Below, piece after piece: positions 25,419 through 34,679 of a stretch of 64,000 nt of DNA (its first letter is position 1; every line of letters starts with the position of its first letter). A program made the translations under genes and the position numbers. Location: NCBI GenBank assembly GCA_044336205.1, contig CP172318.1:744001-808000 (forward strand). The letters run 5' to 3'. Below the pieces are notes generated by a model, which saw nothing but the letters and a program-made list of their open reading frames with translations, searched no databases and had not been told where the DNA came from. The DNA comes from Ruoffia sp044336205 (GTDB lineage Bacteria; Bacillota; Bacilli; Lactobacillales; Aerococcaceae).

Positions 25419-27146
25419 ATGTTACAAAGTTTAACCATTGAGAATTTTGCAATTATTGAAAAAGTTAGCATTGATTTCTCCGAAGGGATGACGGTTTTGT
25501 CTGGCGAAACCGGAGCAGGTAAGTCTATCATTATTGATGCCTTAGGAATTCTTTGTGGGGGACGAGGGTCAGCGGAATTCATACGTCAAGAAGATGAAAA
25601 ACTCTTTATCGAAGGTTTATTCGCCATGGATAAAGTTCCCGATGGTATGCATCAAGCACTTACAGATTATGGCTTAGAGCTAGATATAGAGGCGGATGAT
25701 TTATTAATCCGCAGAGAGATTTATCGCTCAGGTAGAAATATTATTAGAATTAATGGCCAATTAGCCAATGTCAGCTTATTAAAGAAAATAGGTAGTTATT
25801 TAGTTGATATTCATGGACAAAATGAACATCAAGACCTATTAGACCGTAGTAAGCATTTGAGTTTACTAGATAGCTATGGTAGGGATATATTAGAACGGGA
25901 TTTAAATGCCTATGATGAAGCCTATAATAAATATCGAGATATACGAAAGCAATGGTTACAAGTCCAGAAATCTGAGACAGATGATCGCCAACGAGTGAAT
26001 TTTCTAGAGTTTCAAATTAAAGAAATTGAAGACCTTCAATTAGTTGAGGGAGAGGATGAGGAACTTGAGGCAATCAGCCGTCAATTACAACATGCTCAAC
26101 TTATCTCTCAAAATTTATCTTTAGTCAATCAACTCATTAGTGATTCTGATGAAAGTATTCTTCATCAGATTGAACATATTCTCACTGCTCTCAATGAAAT
26201 TAAAGAATATCAAGATAACATTAAAACAATTAGCGAGGGTCTATCCTCTATTCAATACGAATTAGAAGAGTTCGCTCATCAATTGGCAACCATAGATAGT
26301 CAAGTTGAACAAGATGATCAGAATATTGATCAAGTCGAAAGTCGCTTAATGGAACTTAGTCAAATTAAGCGAAAATTTGGCTTAGATATTCAAGGAATTC
26401 TAGAGTATTATAACGAAATTTCAGAAGAAGTTTATCAAATTCAACACCGTGACCGCTATCTACAAGAGCTAGAAAGCAACTTACTCGAAGCTTATAATGA
26501 ATTACTCGGTATTGCTGAAAGGCTAAATGAGAAAAGACAATTGGTTGCAGAGGAATTAGTGCAGGCTATTGAACATGAGTTAAAAGACGTATACATGGAG
26601 AATAGTCGCTTTTCTGTTCGATTTACTGATATTGATATTGATAATGAATTAGCATTAAGTCAATCAGAAAAACTGATTAAATTTTATCCAACTTCCTTCA
26701 ACCAACTGGAGTTTTATGTATCGACGAACGTTGGTGAGAAACATAAAAGTTTAGTACAAGTAGCGAGTGGTGGGGAGTTATCACGATTTATGTTAGCACT
26801 GAAAACAGTTTTTAGTCGAAAAAGTCATCTTAAGGTAATGGTCTTTGATGAGATTGATACTGGGGTGTCTGGACGTGTGGGACAAGCTATTGCAGAAAAA
26901 ATGTGCGAGATAGCAAATTATCATCAATTATTATGTATTACTCACTTAGCTCAAGTTTCAGCTATATCTGACCAGCAGTTGTTTATCTATAAGGAAGTGA
27001 CAGAAGGACAAACCTCAACGAATGTGAAACAACTAACCTATGATGAAAGAATTGAAGCAATCGCTAATATGTTATCCGGTAGAGAATTAACTCAAACATC
27101 CATGGATATGGCGACAGAATTGTTAAACAACCAAAAAAAGAGTTAA
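25419..27146 (+). CDS. recN: DNA repair protein RecN
   Basis: RecN is an SMC-like ATPase that helps repair double-strand breaks. The 575 residues begin with a head half carrying Walker A GETGAGKS (about 30-37) and DIHGQNEHQDLLD, continue through a long coiled coil (about 155-380), and end with the signature VASGGELSRFMLALK, Walker B KVMVFDEIDTGVSG and the CITHLAQVSA H-loop. GAGGTG lies before the ATG. Full length for the family. Confidence 0.97.
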   Translation: MLQSLTIENFAIIEKVSIDFSEGMTVLSGETGAGKSIIIDALGILCGGRGSAEFIRQEDEKLFIEGLFAMDKVPDGMHQALTDYGLELDIEADDLLIRREIYRSGRNIIRINGQLANVSLLKKIGSYLVDIHGQNEHQDLLDRSKHLSLLDSYGRDILERDLNAYDEAYNKYRDIRKQWLQVQKSETDDRQRVNFLEFQIKEIEDLQLVEGEDEELEAISRQLQHAQLISQNLSLVNQLISDSDESILHQIEHILTALNEIKEYQDNIKTISEGLSSIQYELEEFAHQLATIDSQVEQDDQNIDQVESRLMELSQIKRKFGLDIQGILEYYNEISEEVYQIQHRDRYLQELESNLLEAYNELLGIAERLNEKRQLVAEELVQAIEHELKDVYMENSRFSVRFTDIDIDNELALSQSEKLIKFYPTSFNQLEFYVSTNVGEKHKSLVQVASGGELSRFMLALKTVFSRKSHLKVMVFDEIDTGVSGRVGQAIAEKMCEIANYHQLLCITHLAQVSAISDQQLFIYKEVTEGQTSTNVKQLTYDERIEAIANMLSGRELTQTSMDMATELLNNQKKS

Positions 27147-27169
27147 GAATCAAAGGATGAGATATAAAA

Positions 27170-28114
27170 ATGGAGACGAAAAATATACCACTCGTAGTTA
27201 TTGCAGGACCCACTGCGGTTGGTAAGACCGCGTTAAGTATTGAAATAGCAAAGAAATTTAATGGGGAGATTATTAACGGTGATAGTCTCCAATTCTATAA
27301 AGGACTTGATATTGGAACGGCTAAAATCAAAGAAAAAGAGATGGATGGTGTTACTCATCATCTTTTTGATACTCTGAAACCTTGGGATAATTACAATGCC
27401 AGTCAATTTCGAGACGATGCTCACCCTTTGATTGTAGATATTTTTTCGCGAGGGAAATTACCTATCATAGTTGGAGGTACGGGCTTATACTTAGAAGGTC
27501 TTCTATATAACTTAGAATTCGGTTATGATTCTGATGACAATCAAAAAGTGCGTCAAGAGTTAGATAAGTTAGCCAAAGAAATTGGAGCACAAGCTCTGTG
27601 GAACATTCTTAACGAAAAAGACCCACAAGCCGCAGACAAAATACCCTTCCAAAATGTTCGAAGAACCATAAGAGCGTTAGAAGTTATTGAGATAAGTGGA
27701 GAAAAATTCTCTTCTCAAAAAGCCCATAAAGAAAAAGAATCAGTATATGATGAGTGCCTTATTGTTCTTGATCGTCCACGGGCACAGTTATATGAACGGA
27801 TTAACCAACGAGTCTACCTTATGATTGAAGAAGGACTGGAAAAAGAAGCGTTTAATTTATTTGAAGAATCTAAAGGTCAAGAATGGCAGAGTGTTAAGGG
27901 GATTGGTTATAAAGAATGGTGGCCATACTTTAAAGGGTATCTCTCAAAGGAAGAAGTGATTAATGATATCCAACAAAACTCTAGACGCTATGCAAAACGC
28001 CAATTAACATGGTTAAGGAATCGGATGAAAGAACCTCAATGGATTGAGATAACGCAAGAAGATGAAGCAATAATCAAAGCGCTTTGCATAGTGGATCGAC
28101 ACCTTAACAAATAA
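27170..28114 (+). CDS. miaA: tRNA dimethylallyltransferase MiaA
   Basis: MiaA adds an isopentenyl group to A37 of tRNAs that read codons beginning with U. The 314 residues contain the P-loop GPTAVGKTALS (about 13-23), the NGDSLQFYKGLDIGTAK motif, HHLFDTL, IVGGTGLYLEGLLY, and the late NSRRYAKRQLTWLRN. It shares its substrate (dimethylallyl diphosphate) with the ispA pathway encoded upstream. hflX follows, as in many bacteria, though hfq is not between them. Confidence 0.96.
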   Translation: METKNIPLVVIAGPTAVGKTALSIEIAKKFNGEIINGDSLQFYKGLDIGTAKIKEKEMDGVTHHLFDTLKPWDNYNASQFRDDAHPLIVDIFSRGKLPIIVGGTGLYLEGLLYNLEFGYDSDDNQKVRQELDKLAKEIGAQALWNILNEKDPQAADKIPFQNVRRTIRALEVIEISGEKFSSQKAHKEKESVYDECLIVLDRPRAQLYERINQRVYLMIEEGLEKEAFNLFEESKGQEWQSVKGIGYKEWWPYFKGYLSKEEVINDIQQNSRRYAKRQLTWLRNRMKEPQWIEITQEDEAIIKALCIVDRHLNK

Positions 28115-28133
28115 GAAAGGTTTGAGATTATAT

Positions 28134-29378
28134 ATGATAGAAACTGAGAATCGCCCCGAGAGGGTATTGATTGTAGGTGTTCATACGGATGACATCTCTG
28201 ACTCAAAGTTTCAAACATTAATGAAAGAAATGAAGGCATTAACTGAAACTGCCCACGGTTTATATGTCGGAGAAATAACACAAAACTTAGATCGATTAGA
28301 TCAAAAATCGGCAGTGGGAAGTGGAAAGTTAGGAGAGATAAGAGACTACGTCATAGACCATGACATTGATTTGATTATATTCTTGAATGAATTGTCACCC
28401 TCTGTGAATATGTATGTAGAGAATCAATTAGAAGTTAAAGTGATAGACCGAGTTCAATTAATCTTAGACATTTTTGCACAAAGAGCAAGGAGCCGAGCAG
28501 GTAAGTTACAAGTTGAATTAGCTCAGTACCAATATTTGTTACCTAGAATCATCGGACAAGGGCAGGCGCTATCACGTTTAGCCGGTGGGATTGGAACACG
28601 AGGTCCAGGAGAGACAAAGCTCGAACAAGATCGACGTGTTATCCGTGGTAGAATACATACGATTGAGAGAGAATTAAAATTACTTGAAGACCACCGTGAG
28701 AGAACTCGTATTAGACGTATGTCAGGGCGAGAATTTAATATCGGATTAATAGGCTATACTAACGCAGGAAAGTCCACAGTATTAAGAGAACTAACAGACA
28801 GTGACACTTATGTTGAGAATCAGTTGTTTGCAACATTGGACCCACTAACTCGTAAATTAACAATTAATGGTCATAATGCTTTCACAATTACAGACACTGT
28901 TGGTTTCATTGATGAATTGCCAACTGAACTAATTCACGCATTTAAATCAACCTTAGAGGAAATCCGATATGTTGATGTGCTTCTTCATGTTGTGGATGCT
29001 TCTCACCCTGCAAGAAACATGCACGAAGATACTGTTCATGCACTTATGAAAGATCTGGAAATGGACCATATACCAACACTAACTGTATATAATAAAGAAG
29101 ACCAACTCCAAGACGGATTTGAACCTACCTTACATCCTAGTATTGTTATATCAGCTTTGGATAGTAAAGGAATTGAGAAACTTAAACAAGCAATTTGGGA
29201 TATATGTATCCAAAATGCAGAAGAGTTTCAAGTTGAAATTCAACCAGAAGAATCAGAACTCTTAGCCTTATACCGACAGAAAACTTTAGTAAGTTCTATT
29301 GAATTTAATGAAGAGTATCAGTATTATATATTATCTGGTTATAGACGACGATTATTTGATGATAGAAATGAGGAATAA
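28134..29378 (+). CDS. hflX: Ribosome-associated GTPase HflX
   Basis: HflX binds the 50S subunit and can split stalled ribosomes, mostly under heat stress. The 414 residues show the HflX N-terminal domain ending ARSRAGKLQVELAQYQYLLPRI and the glycine-rich GIGTRGPGETKLEQDRR. The GTPase motifs follow: G1 GYTNAGKST, G3 DTVGFI and G4 NKED. ATG 28134 is preferred; a TTG at 28122 lies too close to the AGAAAGG ribosome site. It ends 1 base before def. Confidence 0.95.
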   Translation: MIETENRPERVLIVGVHTDDISDSKFQTLMKEMKALTETAHGLYVGEITQNLDRLDQKSAVGSGKLGEIRDYVIDHDIDLIIFLNELSPSVNMYVENQLEVKVIDRVQLILDIFAQRARSRAGKLQVELAQYQYLLPRIIGQGQALSRLAGGIGTRGPGETKLEQDRRVIRGRIHTIERELKLLEDHRERTRIRRMSGREFNIGLIGYTNAGKSTVLRELTDSDTYVENQLFATLDPLTRKLTINGHNAFTITDTVGFIDELPTELIHAFKSTLEEIRYVDVLLHVVDASHPARNMHEDTVHALMKDLEMDHIPTLTVYNKEDQLQDGFEPTLHPSIVISALDSKGIEKLKQAIWDICIQNAEEFQVEIQPEESELLALYRQKTLVSSIEFNEEYQYYILSGYRRRLFDDRNEE

Positions 29379-29379
29379 G

Positions 29380-29946
29380 ATGATTACAATGAAAGATTTT
29401 ATCCCTGAAAACAATGATATATTAAGGGAGCAAGCGGATAAAGTTGAATTTCCTTTAGATGAAGAGACTAAACAAATTGCTCAGGAAATGAGACAATTCC
29501 TGATTAATAGTCAAGATGAAGAAATAGCAAAAAAATACGGCTTAAGAGCTGGTGTGGGACTAGCGGCTCCGCAATTAGGAATTAAAAAACAAATTTTTGC
29601 AGTGTATTTAATGGATTCCGATGAAGACGGCAATCCAATTGAACCTATTATTGATGAAATATTTATTAATCCCACAATCGTTAAGCATGCTGTTATGAAG
29701 GTAGCTTTAAAAGAAGGGGAAGGTTGCTTATCTGTCCCACGAGAAGTGCCAGGTATTGTGCCACGTCCTAAAAGAGTTACAATAAAATACTATAACTTAG
29801 ATGGTGAAGAGAAAGAAATTCGTCTAAAAGATTATGAAGCAATTGTCGTTCAACATGAGATTGACCACCTTAAAGGTATTCTGTTCTACGATCACATTAA
29901 TAGTTCCAGCCCTTGGGTCAAAGACGAGAATACAACTTTAATATAA
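29380..29946 (+). CDS. def: Peptide deformylase
   Basis: Deformylase removes the formyl group from new proteins. The 188 residues carry the three metal-site motifs GVGLAAPQLG, EGCLSVP (Cys ligand) and QHEIDHLKG (two His ligands and catalytic Glu). The spacing and a long insertion with MDSDEDGNPIEP fit the type 2 enzymes of Gram-positives. ATG 29380 is preferred because AGGA is at 29371-29374; upstream ATGs lie inside hflX without a ribosome site. It is the last protein gene of the xseA cluster. Confidence 0.95.
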   Translation: MITMKDFIPENNDILREQADKVEFPLDEETKQIAQEMRQFLINSQDEEIAKKYGLRAGVGLAAPQLGIKKQIFAVYLMDSDEDGNPIEPIIDEIFINPTIVKHAVMKVALKEGEGCLSVPREVPGIVPRPKRVTIKYYNLDGEEKEIRLKDYEAIVVQHEIDHLKGILFYDHINSSSPWVKDENTTLI

Positions 29947-29953
29947 AATTAAC

Positions 29954-30016
29954 TGACAACTCTAAAATAGCTATTGACTTATATGTAGAACATAGGTTAT
30001 ACTATAAGAGTTGTCA
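29954..30016 (+). promoter_or_regulatory. tRNA-Arg promoter bracketed by a 10-base inverted repeat
   Basis: TTGACT (29974-29979), an 18-base spacer and TATACT (29998-30003) form a good promoter about 40 bases before the tRNA. TGACAACTCT (29954-29963) and its exact inverse AGAGTTGTCA (30007-30016) flank it on both sides, the second arm at the expected transcription start. It could be an operator or an old hairpin of def. Confidence 0.55.
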
Positions 30017-30043
30017 CAGTTAATTAATAATTAGTGGCTAGTT

Positions 30044-30117
30044 GGTCTAGTAGCTCAGCTGGATAGAGCATTCGCCTTCTAAGCGAACGGTCGCAGGTTC
30101 GAATCCTGCCTAGATCG
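30044..30117 (+). tRNA. tRNA-Arg (anticodon UCU)
   Basis: The cloverleaf can be drawn in full: acceptor GGTCTAG/CTAGATC with one G-U pair, D arm GCTC/GAGC, anticodon stem TTCGC/GCGAA with loop CTTCTAA giving anticodon TCT (30078-30080), variable CGGTC, T arm GCAGG/CCTGC with TTCGAAT, and discriminator G at 30117. The CCA end is not encoded. It reads AGA codons. It is a single-gene unit with its own promoter and terminator. Confidence 0.97.
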
Positions 30118-30130
30118 TTATTATACCTTT

Positions 30131-30165
30131 AAGCGATAGAATATATTTATTCTATCGCTTTTTTT
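30131..30165 (+). terminator. Terminator of tRNA-Arg
   Basis: AAGCGATAGAATA (30131-30143) pairs perfectly with TATTCTATCGCTT (30148-30160), followed by a T-run to 30165. Confidence 0.92.
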
Positions 30166-30266
30166 GTTAATTTCAAACAAAAAAAGAATTATAGTTATTA
30201 TCTCTATTGATTTCATGAGAAAAGAATGAGTTTTTTCAATAAAAATTATGTAATATCTCATAAATA

Positions 30267-30275
30267 TGCTATAAT
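30267..30275 (+). promoter_or_regulatory. Extended -10 promoter of gdhA
   Basis: TGCTATAAT (TG 30267-30268, TATAAT 30270-30275) lies about 31 bases before the ATG. The -35 box is weak. Confidence 0.5.
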
Positions 30276-30306
30276 TACCTATACTTATGATTAGGAGTGA
30301 TGCAAT

Positions 30307-31647
30307 ATGGCAAATAATTACATTCAACGTGTTTATGAGAATTTAGTACAAACTTATGGACATGAGACAGAGTTTCTTCAGGCAGTTAAGGATTTTTTGG
30401 AAGCAGTGGAACCCGTTATAGAAAAACATCCAGAATATGAAGAGTTAGCTGTACTAGAACGCATTACTGAGCCAGAACGTATCATTTCGTTCAGAGTCCC
30501 TTGGGTGGATGATCAAGGGAAAGTGCAAGTGAACCGCGGATACCGTGTTCAGTTTAGTTCATTGAATGGACCATATAAAGGAGGCATTCGATTCCATCCA
30601 ACAGTTAATCAAAGTGTTATGAAATTCCTTGCTTTCGAGCAAGTATTCAAGAATTCTTTGACTGGACTTCCAATCGGGGGTGGAAAAGGCGGGGCTGATT
30701 TTGACCCTAAAGGTAAATCTAATAATGAAGTGATGAGCTTTGTACAAAGTTTTATGACTGAACTTCAAAAATATATTGGATCAGATGTTGATATTCCAGC
30801 AGGAGATATTGGTGTAGGGGCACGTGAGATTGGCTATTTATACGGCCAGTATAAACGATTAAATCCGATCACACCTGGTGTGTTGACCGGTAAGCCTATT
30901 CCAGCAGGTGGTAGCTATGGGCGTACCGAAGCGACAGGATATGGCTTAGTGTACTTTTTGCTTGAAATGTTAAAAGAAGTTGACCAATCATTAGAAGGCA
31001 AACGAGTGATTATCTCAGGGTCCGGGAATGTTGCTTACCATGCCGCAAAAAAAGTAAACGAATTAGGTGGCATTGTAGTATCATTTAGTGATTCCTCAGG
31101 TTCAATATATAATCACGATGGGATTGACTTAGATACCGTAAAAGCAATTAAGGTAGACGGTCGCGGACGCATTAAAGAATATGTTGAAAAGCACCCCGAG
31201 ACAACATATAAGGATGGTTCAGTTTGGGATTTAGATATATCAGCGGATATAGCTCTACCGTGTGCAACTCAAAATGAAATAAACGAAACTCAAGCACAGC
31301 GTTTAATACATAATGGCATTAAATTTGTCGCAGAAGGGGCTAATATGCCAAGTGATTCAAATGCTATTAAAGTATACAGAGATAACAAAGTTTATTATGG
31401 TCCTGGCAAAGCTGCCAATGCAGGTGGAGTGGCAGTTTCTGCATTAGAGATGAGCCAAAACTCACAAAGACTACAATGGACAACTGAAGAAGTGGATGCT
31501 CAACTTAAAGACATCATGACTAATATCTTTAATATATCACATGAAGCAAGCGTCAAGTATGGCTTAGATCATGATTATGCCGCTGGTGCAGATATTGCAT
31601 CATTTGAGAAAATAGTAGAATTAATGCTTATTAATGGGGTTATTTAA
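30307..31647 (+). CDS. gdhA: NADP-type glutamate dehydrogenase
   Basis: This enzyme makes glutamate from 2-oxoglutarate and ammonia. The 446 residues fit the hexameric NADP-linked class. Visible sites are PYKGGIRFHPTVN (glutamate-binding Lys), GLPIGGGKGGADFDPKGKS (catalytic region), ATGYGLVYF, the Rossmann motif SGSGNVAYHAAKK and the late NAGGVAVSALEMSQNS. GAGTGATG precedes the ATG. It is a single-gene unit with terminator. Confidence 0.96.
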   Translation: MANNYIQRVYENLVQTYGHETEFLQAVKDFLEAVEPVIEKHPEYEELAVLERITEPERIISFRVPWVDDQGKVQVNRGYRVQFSSLNGPYKGGIRFHPTVNQSVMKFLAFEQVFKNSLTGLPIGGGKGGADFDPKGKSNNEVMSFVQSFMTELQKYIGSDVDIPAGDIGVGAREIGYLYGQYKRLNPITPGVLTGKPIPAGGSYGRTEATGYGLVYFLLEMLKEVDQSLEGKRVIISGSGNVAYHAAKKVNELGGIVVSFSDSSGSIYNHDGIDLDTVKAIKVDGRGRIKEYVEKHPETTYKDGSVWDLDISADIALPCATQNEINETQAQRLIHNGIKFVAEGANMPSDSNAIKVYRDNKVYYGPGKAANAGGVAVSALEMSQNSQRLQWTTEEVDAQLKDIMTNIFNISHEASVKYGLDHDYAAGADIASFEKIVELMLINGVI

Positions 31648-31687
31648 TCGAGTAATCATTATTCATAACTAATATTCGCTTGAAATG

Positions 31688-31717
31688 AAAGATCATACAG
31701 AAGTATGGTCTTTTTTT
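31688..31717 (+). terminator. Terminator of gdhA
   Basis: AAAGATCATAC (31688-31698) pairs with GTATGGTC plus TTT (31703-31713) over a four-base loop; seven T residues follow. Confidence 0.9.
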
Positions 31718-31936
31718 GTATTTTAAGCAATTTCTTAGAAAATAATCTAAAAATAGTAAATAAAGAAAAAAATATTATTCTTAATCTTAAAAACTATATA
31801 ATATTGATTATTTCATAAAATGACCATTATATTAATGATTTATACGCTTACAATTTTTGCTTAGTAAGTGTCATTTATACGCATTTTTAAATAATTTAAA
31901 ACAATTTAAGAACTATTAAAAAAACTTAACCAATAT
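31718..31936. other. AT-rich intergenic stretch before fabT
   Basis: No gene is seen. ATTTATACGC occurs twice as a direct repeat (31838-31847 and 31873-31882), with a CTTAC/GTAAG inverted pair between them. The rest is A/T-rich and would bend easily. A role as upstream promoter element is possible but unsupported. Confidence 0.4.
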
Positions 31937-31997
31937 AGTTTGACAATCAAACTAAGTTCATATAATATTTGATTATCAAATTGTTTGACAGTCAAAC
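31937..31997 (+). promoter_or_regulatory. Three FabT-type operators over the fabT promoter
   Basis: AGTTTGACAATCAAACT (31937-31953), ATTTGATTATCAAAT (31967-31981) and GTTTGACAGTCAAAC (31983-31997) are near-perfect palindromes matching the known FabT site TTTGAnnnTCAAA. The first overlaps a TTGACA box (31940-31945) and the second abuts TATAAT (31961-31966; the spacer is a short 15 bases). By established knowledge of streptococcal FabT, acyl-ACP-bound FabT would repress fabT and the fab/acc operon from here. Confidence 0.9.
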
Positions 31998-32021
31998 ATA
32001 ATTGATTTGAGGTGATATGGA

Positions 32022-32474
32022 GTGGATGAACGGACCATTATAGAATTAAATGATTATCTGGTCCAAATATTCAATGAGGTACTAATCATTGAAGAGAATT
32101 CATTAAAACAAAGTGAATTTTCTGATTTATCAATCAAAGAAATGCATACTATAGAAGCAATCGGTCTTGAAGGAGATTTGAGTTCATCTCAAGTAGCAGA
32201 AAAAATCTCTGTTACAAAAGGTACTTTATCTGTCTCCATTCAAAATCTCGTAACAAAAGGGTATGTGGAACGTGTACGTATGAAAGATGACCGCCGAGTA
32301 GTGAAACTTAAGTTGACCAAAAAAGGTAAACTCCTTTTTCGATTACACCGTAAATTTCATTTAGATATGGTTCGCGATACATTGAACGGCTTAGATGATA
32401 AAGAGGCGGAAGTACTAACTAAAGGATTAGCAAACTTGCATAATTTCTTAGATAGTATTAAAGAAAGATTGTAG
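32022..32474 (+). CDS. fabT: MarR-family fatty acid synthesis repressor FabT
   Basis: A 150-residue winged-helix regulator with LSSSQVAEKISVTKGTLSVSIQNLVTKGYVERVRMKDDRRVVKLKLTKKGK, the MarR recognition helix and wing. It starts at GTG with a full GAGGTGAT ribosome site about eight bases upstream. Its place at the head of the fab cluster and the three palindromes in its promoter identify it as FabT, which in streptococci uses long-chain acyl-ACP as co-repressor. Confidence 0.93.
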   Translation: MDERTIIELNDYLVQIFNEVLIIEENSLKQSEFSDLSIKEMHTIEAIGLEGDLSSSQVAEKISVTKGTLSVSIQNLVTKGYVERVRMKDDRRVVKLKLTKKGKLLFRLHRKFHLDMVRDTLNGLDDKEAEVLTKGLANLHNFLDSIKERL

Positions 32475-32488
32475 TAGGAGAAGATGTA

Positions 32489-33433
32489 ATGAGTCGAATA
32501 ATTGCTACGGGAGCTTATTTGCCAGAAAGAGTCATAACGAACACTGAATTAATTCAGTCGAATCAGTTAGATTCATCCACTGAGTGGATTGAGCAACGTA
32601 CAGGTATAAAGCAACGCCATTTTGCAGAAGAACATGAGACCGTTGCGAGCATTGCAACTGAAGCTGCAGAAAACTTATTGAGTAAGCTTGAAGACAATGT
32701 CAGACAAGAAATTAAATTGATTATTGTTGCGACAATGTCACAGAGGGAATATACGCCTTCGACAGCTAACCGTGTTCAGTTACTTTTAGAGTGCGAACAG
32801 GCAGTAAGTTTTGATATAAATGCCGCTTGTAGTGGATTTATCTATGCATTGGATGTTGCAGAAAAGATGTCTCGAACATTTACTTCGGGATATACATTAG
32901 TCATCGGTGCCGAAAAGATGAGTCAAATTCTGGATCTCTCAGATAGAGGTACAGCGATTTTGTTCGGTGATGGCGCAGGTGCAATCTTAATTGAAAATGA
33001 TGGTGAAGGCTTAGTTGGTTATGATAGTCAGCTTCATTCTCAAGGTGATAAAGAATTATCGATTGAGGTTAAAGCTAATGACAAGGATCAGATATTCATG
33101 TCAATGAAAGGCCGAGACGTGTTCAACTTTGTTCAACGAACCGTACTCCCTTCGATTGAAGAATTTATGAATCAACATGATAGTTTAGATTTTTTAATCA
33201 GTCATCAAGCAAACTATCGTTTCATTAAGATGATGTCGAAGAAGTTTAAGATGGATTTAAGTAACATTCCATCTAACATACATCAAGTAGGTAATACCTC
33301 TGCTGGAAGTATTCCAATATTATTGAATCAATTGGTAGAGAATAATCAAATTAAGTTGAATGGAAGCCAATCGATCATTATGACTGGATTTGGTGCAGGA
33401 CTTACTTGGGGAGAAATATTTATAAACATATAA
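32489..33433 (+). CDS. fabH: 3-oxoacyl-ACP synthase III FabH
   Basis: FabH starts fatty acid synthesis by condensing an acyl-CoA primer with malonyl-ACP. The 314 residues have the Cys-His-Asn triad: C114 (NAACSGF), H239 (SHQAN) and N269 (VGNTSAG). The GxGxxxG-like GFGAGLTWG closes the protein. It follows fabT by 14 bases with GGAGA upstream. Confidence 0.96.
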   Translation: MSRIIATGAYLPERVITNTELIQSNQLDSSTEWIEQRTGIKQRHFAEEHETVASIATEAAENLLSKLEDNVRQEIKLIIVATMSQREYTPSTANRVQLLLECEQAVSFDINAACSGFIYALDVAEKMSRTFTSGYTLVIGAEKMSQILDLSDRGTAILFGDGAGAILIENDGEGLVGYDSQLHSQGDKELSIEVKANDKDQIFMSMKGRDVFNFVQRTVLPSIEEFMNQHDSLDFLISHQANYRFIKMMSKKFKMDLSNIPSNIHQVGNTSAGSIPILLNQLVENNQIKLNGSQSIIMTGFGAGLTWGEIFINI

Positions 33434-33452
33434 AAAAATGGAGGAATATATA

Positions 33453-33674
33453 ATGTTTGAAAAAATTAAAGAAATTATCGTAGATCAATTAGGTGTAGAA
33501 GAAAGTGAAGTAACATTGGAGACTTCTTTTGAAAATGACTTAGAAGCGGATAGTTTAGATATTTTCCAAGTTATTAACGAAATTGAAGATGAGTTCGACA
33601 TTACTATTGATACAGATCAAGACTTAAAAACTGTAGCAGATTTAGTAAGCTACGTTGAAGGATTAGACAAATAA
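33453..33674 (+). CDS. acpP: Acyl carrier protein
   Basis: A 73-residue acidic helical protein with the phosphopantetheine site ADSLD (S34). It carries the growing chain for all Fab enzymes. I start at ATG 33453 (MFEKIKEI), with GGAGGA nine bases upstream; ATG 33438 lies within that ribosome site region and adds an unusual leader. Confidence 0.96.
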   Translation: MFEKIKEIIVDQLGVEESEVTLETSFENDLEADSLDIFQVINEIEDEFDITIDTDQDLKTVADLVSYVEGLDK

Positions 33675-33701
33675 TTCCACGTTAAATAAAGGAAGGTACA
33701 A

Positions 33702-34661
33702 ATGAAGACAGCCATTACAGAATTATTAAATATAGAACATCCAATTGTTCAAGGTGCAATGGCATGGGTTGCTGATGCAGACCTAGCAAGTGCAGTTTCT
33801 AACGCAGGAGGCTTAGGAGTTATTGGGACAGGACATGACTCAGTAGAGGTTGTTAAACACAAGGTCGAGGATATGATGTCGAAAACCGATAAACCATTTG
33901 CCGTAAATGTGATGTTATTAAATTCAAATGTTGATGACGTTGTTGATTATCTTGTGGATTCAGGTATCAAAATCGTTACAACAGGAGCAGGAAATCCGGC
34001 GAAATATATGAAACGTTTCCTAGAAGCAGGCATTCGAGTTATACCTGTCGTTGCTTCAGTAGCTCTAGCTCGCCGCATGGAAAAAATCGGAGCTTCTGCC
34101 ATTATTGTTGAAGGGATGGAAGCCGGTGGTCATATTGGTAAGTTAACATCACTCGCTTTACTTGCACAAGTTACAGATGCTGTATCAATCCCGGTTATTG
34201 CTGCCGGCGGATTCGGTGATGGAAGAGGTCTTGCTGCTGCTTTAATGTTAGGTGCTGATGGTATTCAAGTTGGGACACGCTTTGTTGTAGCCCATGAATC
34301 TAATGCTCACGACAACTTTAAGGATGCTATCATTAAAGCTAGTGACATTGATACGGTTGTTACTGGAACAATAACAGGACATCCTGTGCGTGTTCTACGT
34401 AATAAGTTAACTAATGAATACTTAAAAGTAGAAAGAGAAATTACATCGGATCCTCAACCAGATTTCTCTCGCTTAGAAGAAATGGCCACAGGAGCTTTAA
34501 GAAAAGCAGTGGTAGAAGGGGATACAATCGGTGGTTCAATGATGGCTGGACAAATTGCAGGTCTTATTACAGAAAAGCAATCTGTTAAAGAAATCATTGA
34601 TGACTACATACAAGTAGCCCAAGAAACATTTAAAGAAAAAGCTAAATATTTTGAAGCGTAA
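33702..34661 (+). CDS. fabK: Enoyl-ACP reductase II FabK
   Basis: FabK is the FMN-dependent enoyl-ACP reductase that replaces FabI in many lactic bacteria. The 319 residues are a TIM barrel of the 2-nitropropane dioxygenase family: PIVQGAMAWVADADLASAVSNAGGLG at the start, the VEGMEAGGHIG phosphate-binding motif (His conserved) and PVIAAGGFGDGRGLAAALMLGADGIQVGTRF. Use of FabK implies low sensitivity to triclosan-type FabI inhibitors, by family knowledge. Confidence 0.96.
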   Translation: MKTAITELLNIEHPIVQGAMAWVADADLASAVSNAGGLGVIGTGHDSVEVVKHKVEDMMSKTDKPFAVNVMLLNSNVDDVVDYLVDSGIKIVTTGAGNPAKYMKRFLEAGIRVIPVVASVALARRMEKIGASAIIVEGMEAGGHIGKLTSLALLAQVTDAVSIPVIAAGGFGDGRGLAAALMLGADGIQVGTRFVVAHESNAHDNFKDAIIKASDIDTVVTGTITGHPVRVLRNKLTNEYLKVEREITSDPQPDFSRLEEMATGALRKAVVEGDTIGGSMMAGQIAGLITEKQSVKEIIDDYIQVAQETFKEKAKYFEA

Positions 34662-34679
34662 TTGAAAGGAAGTTATTCT

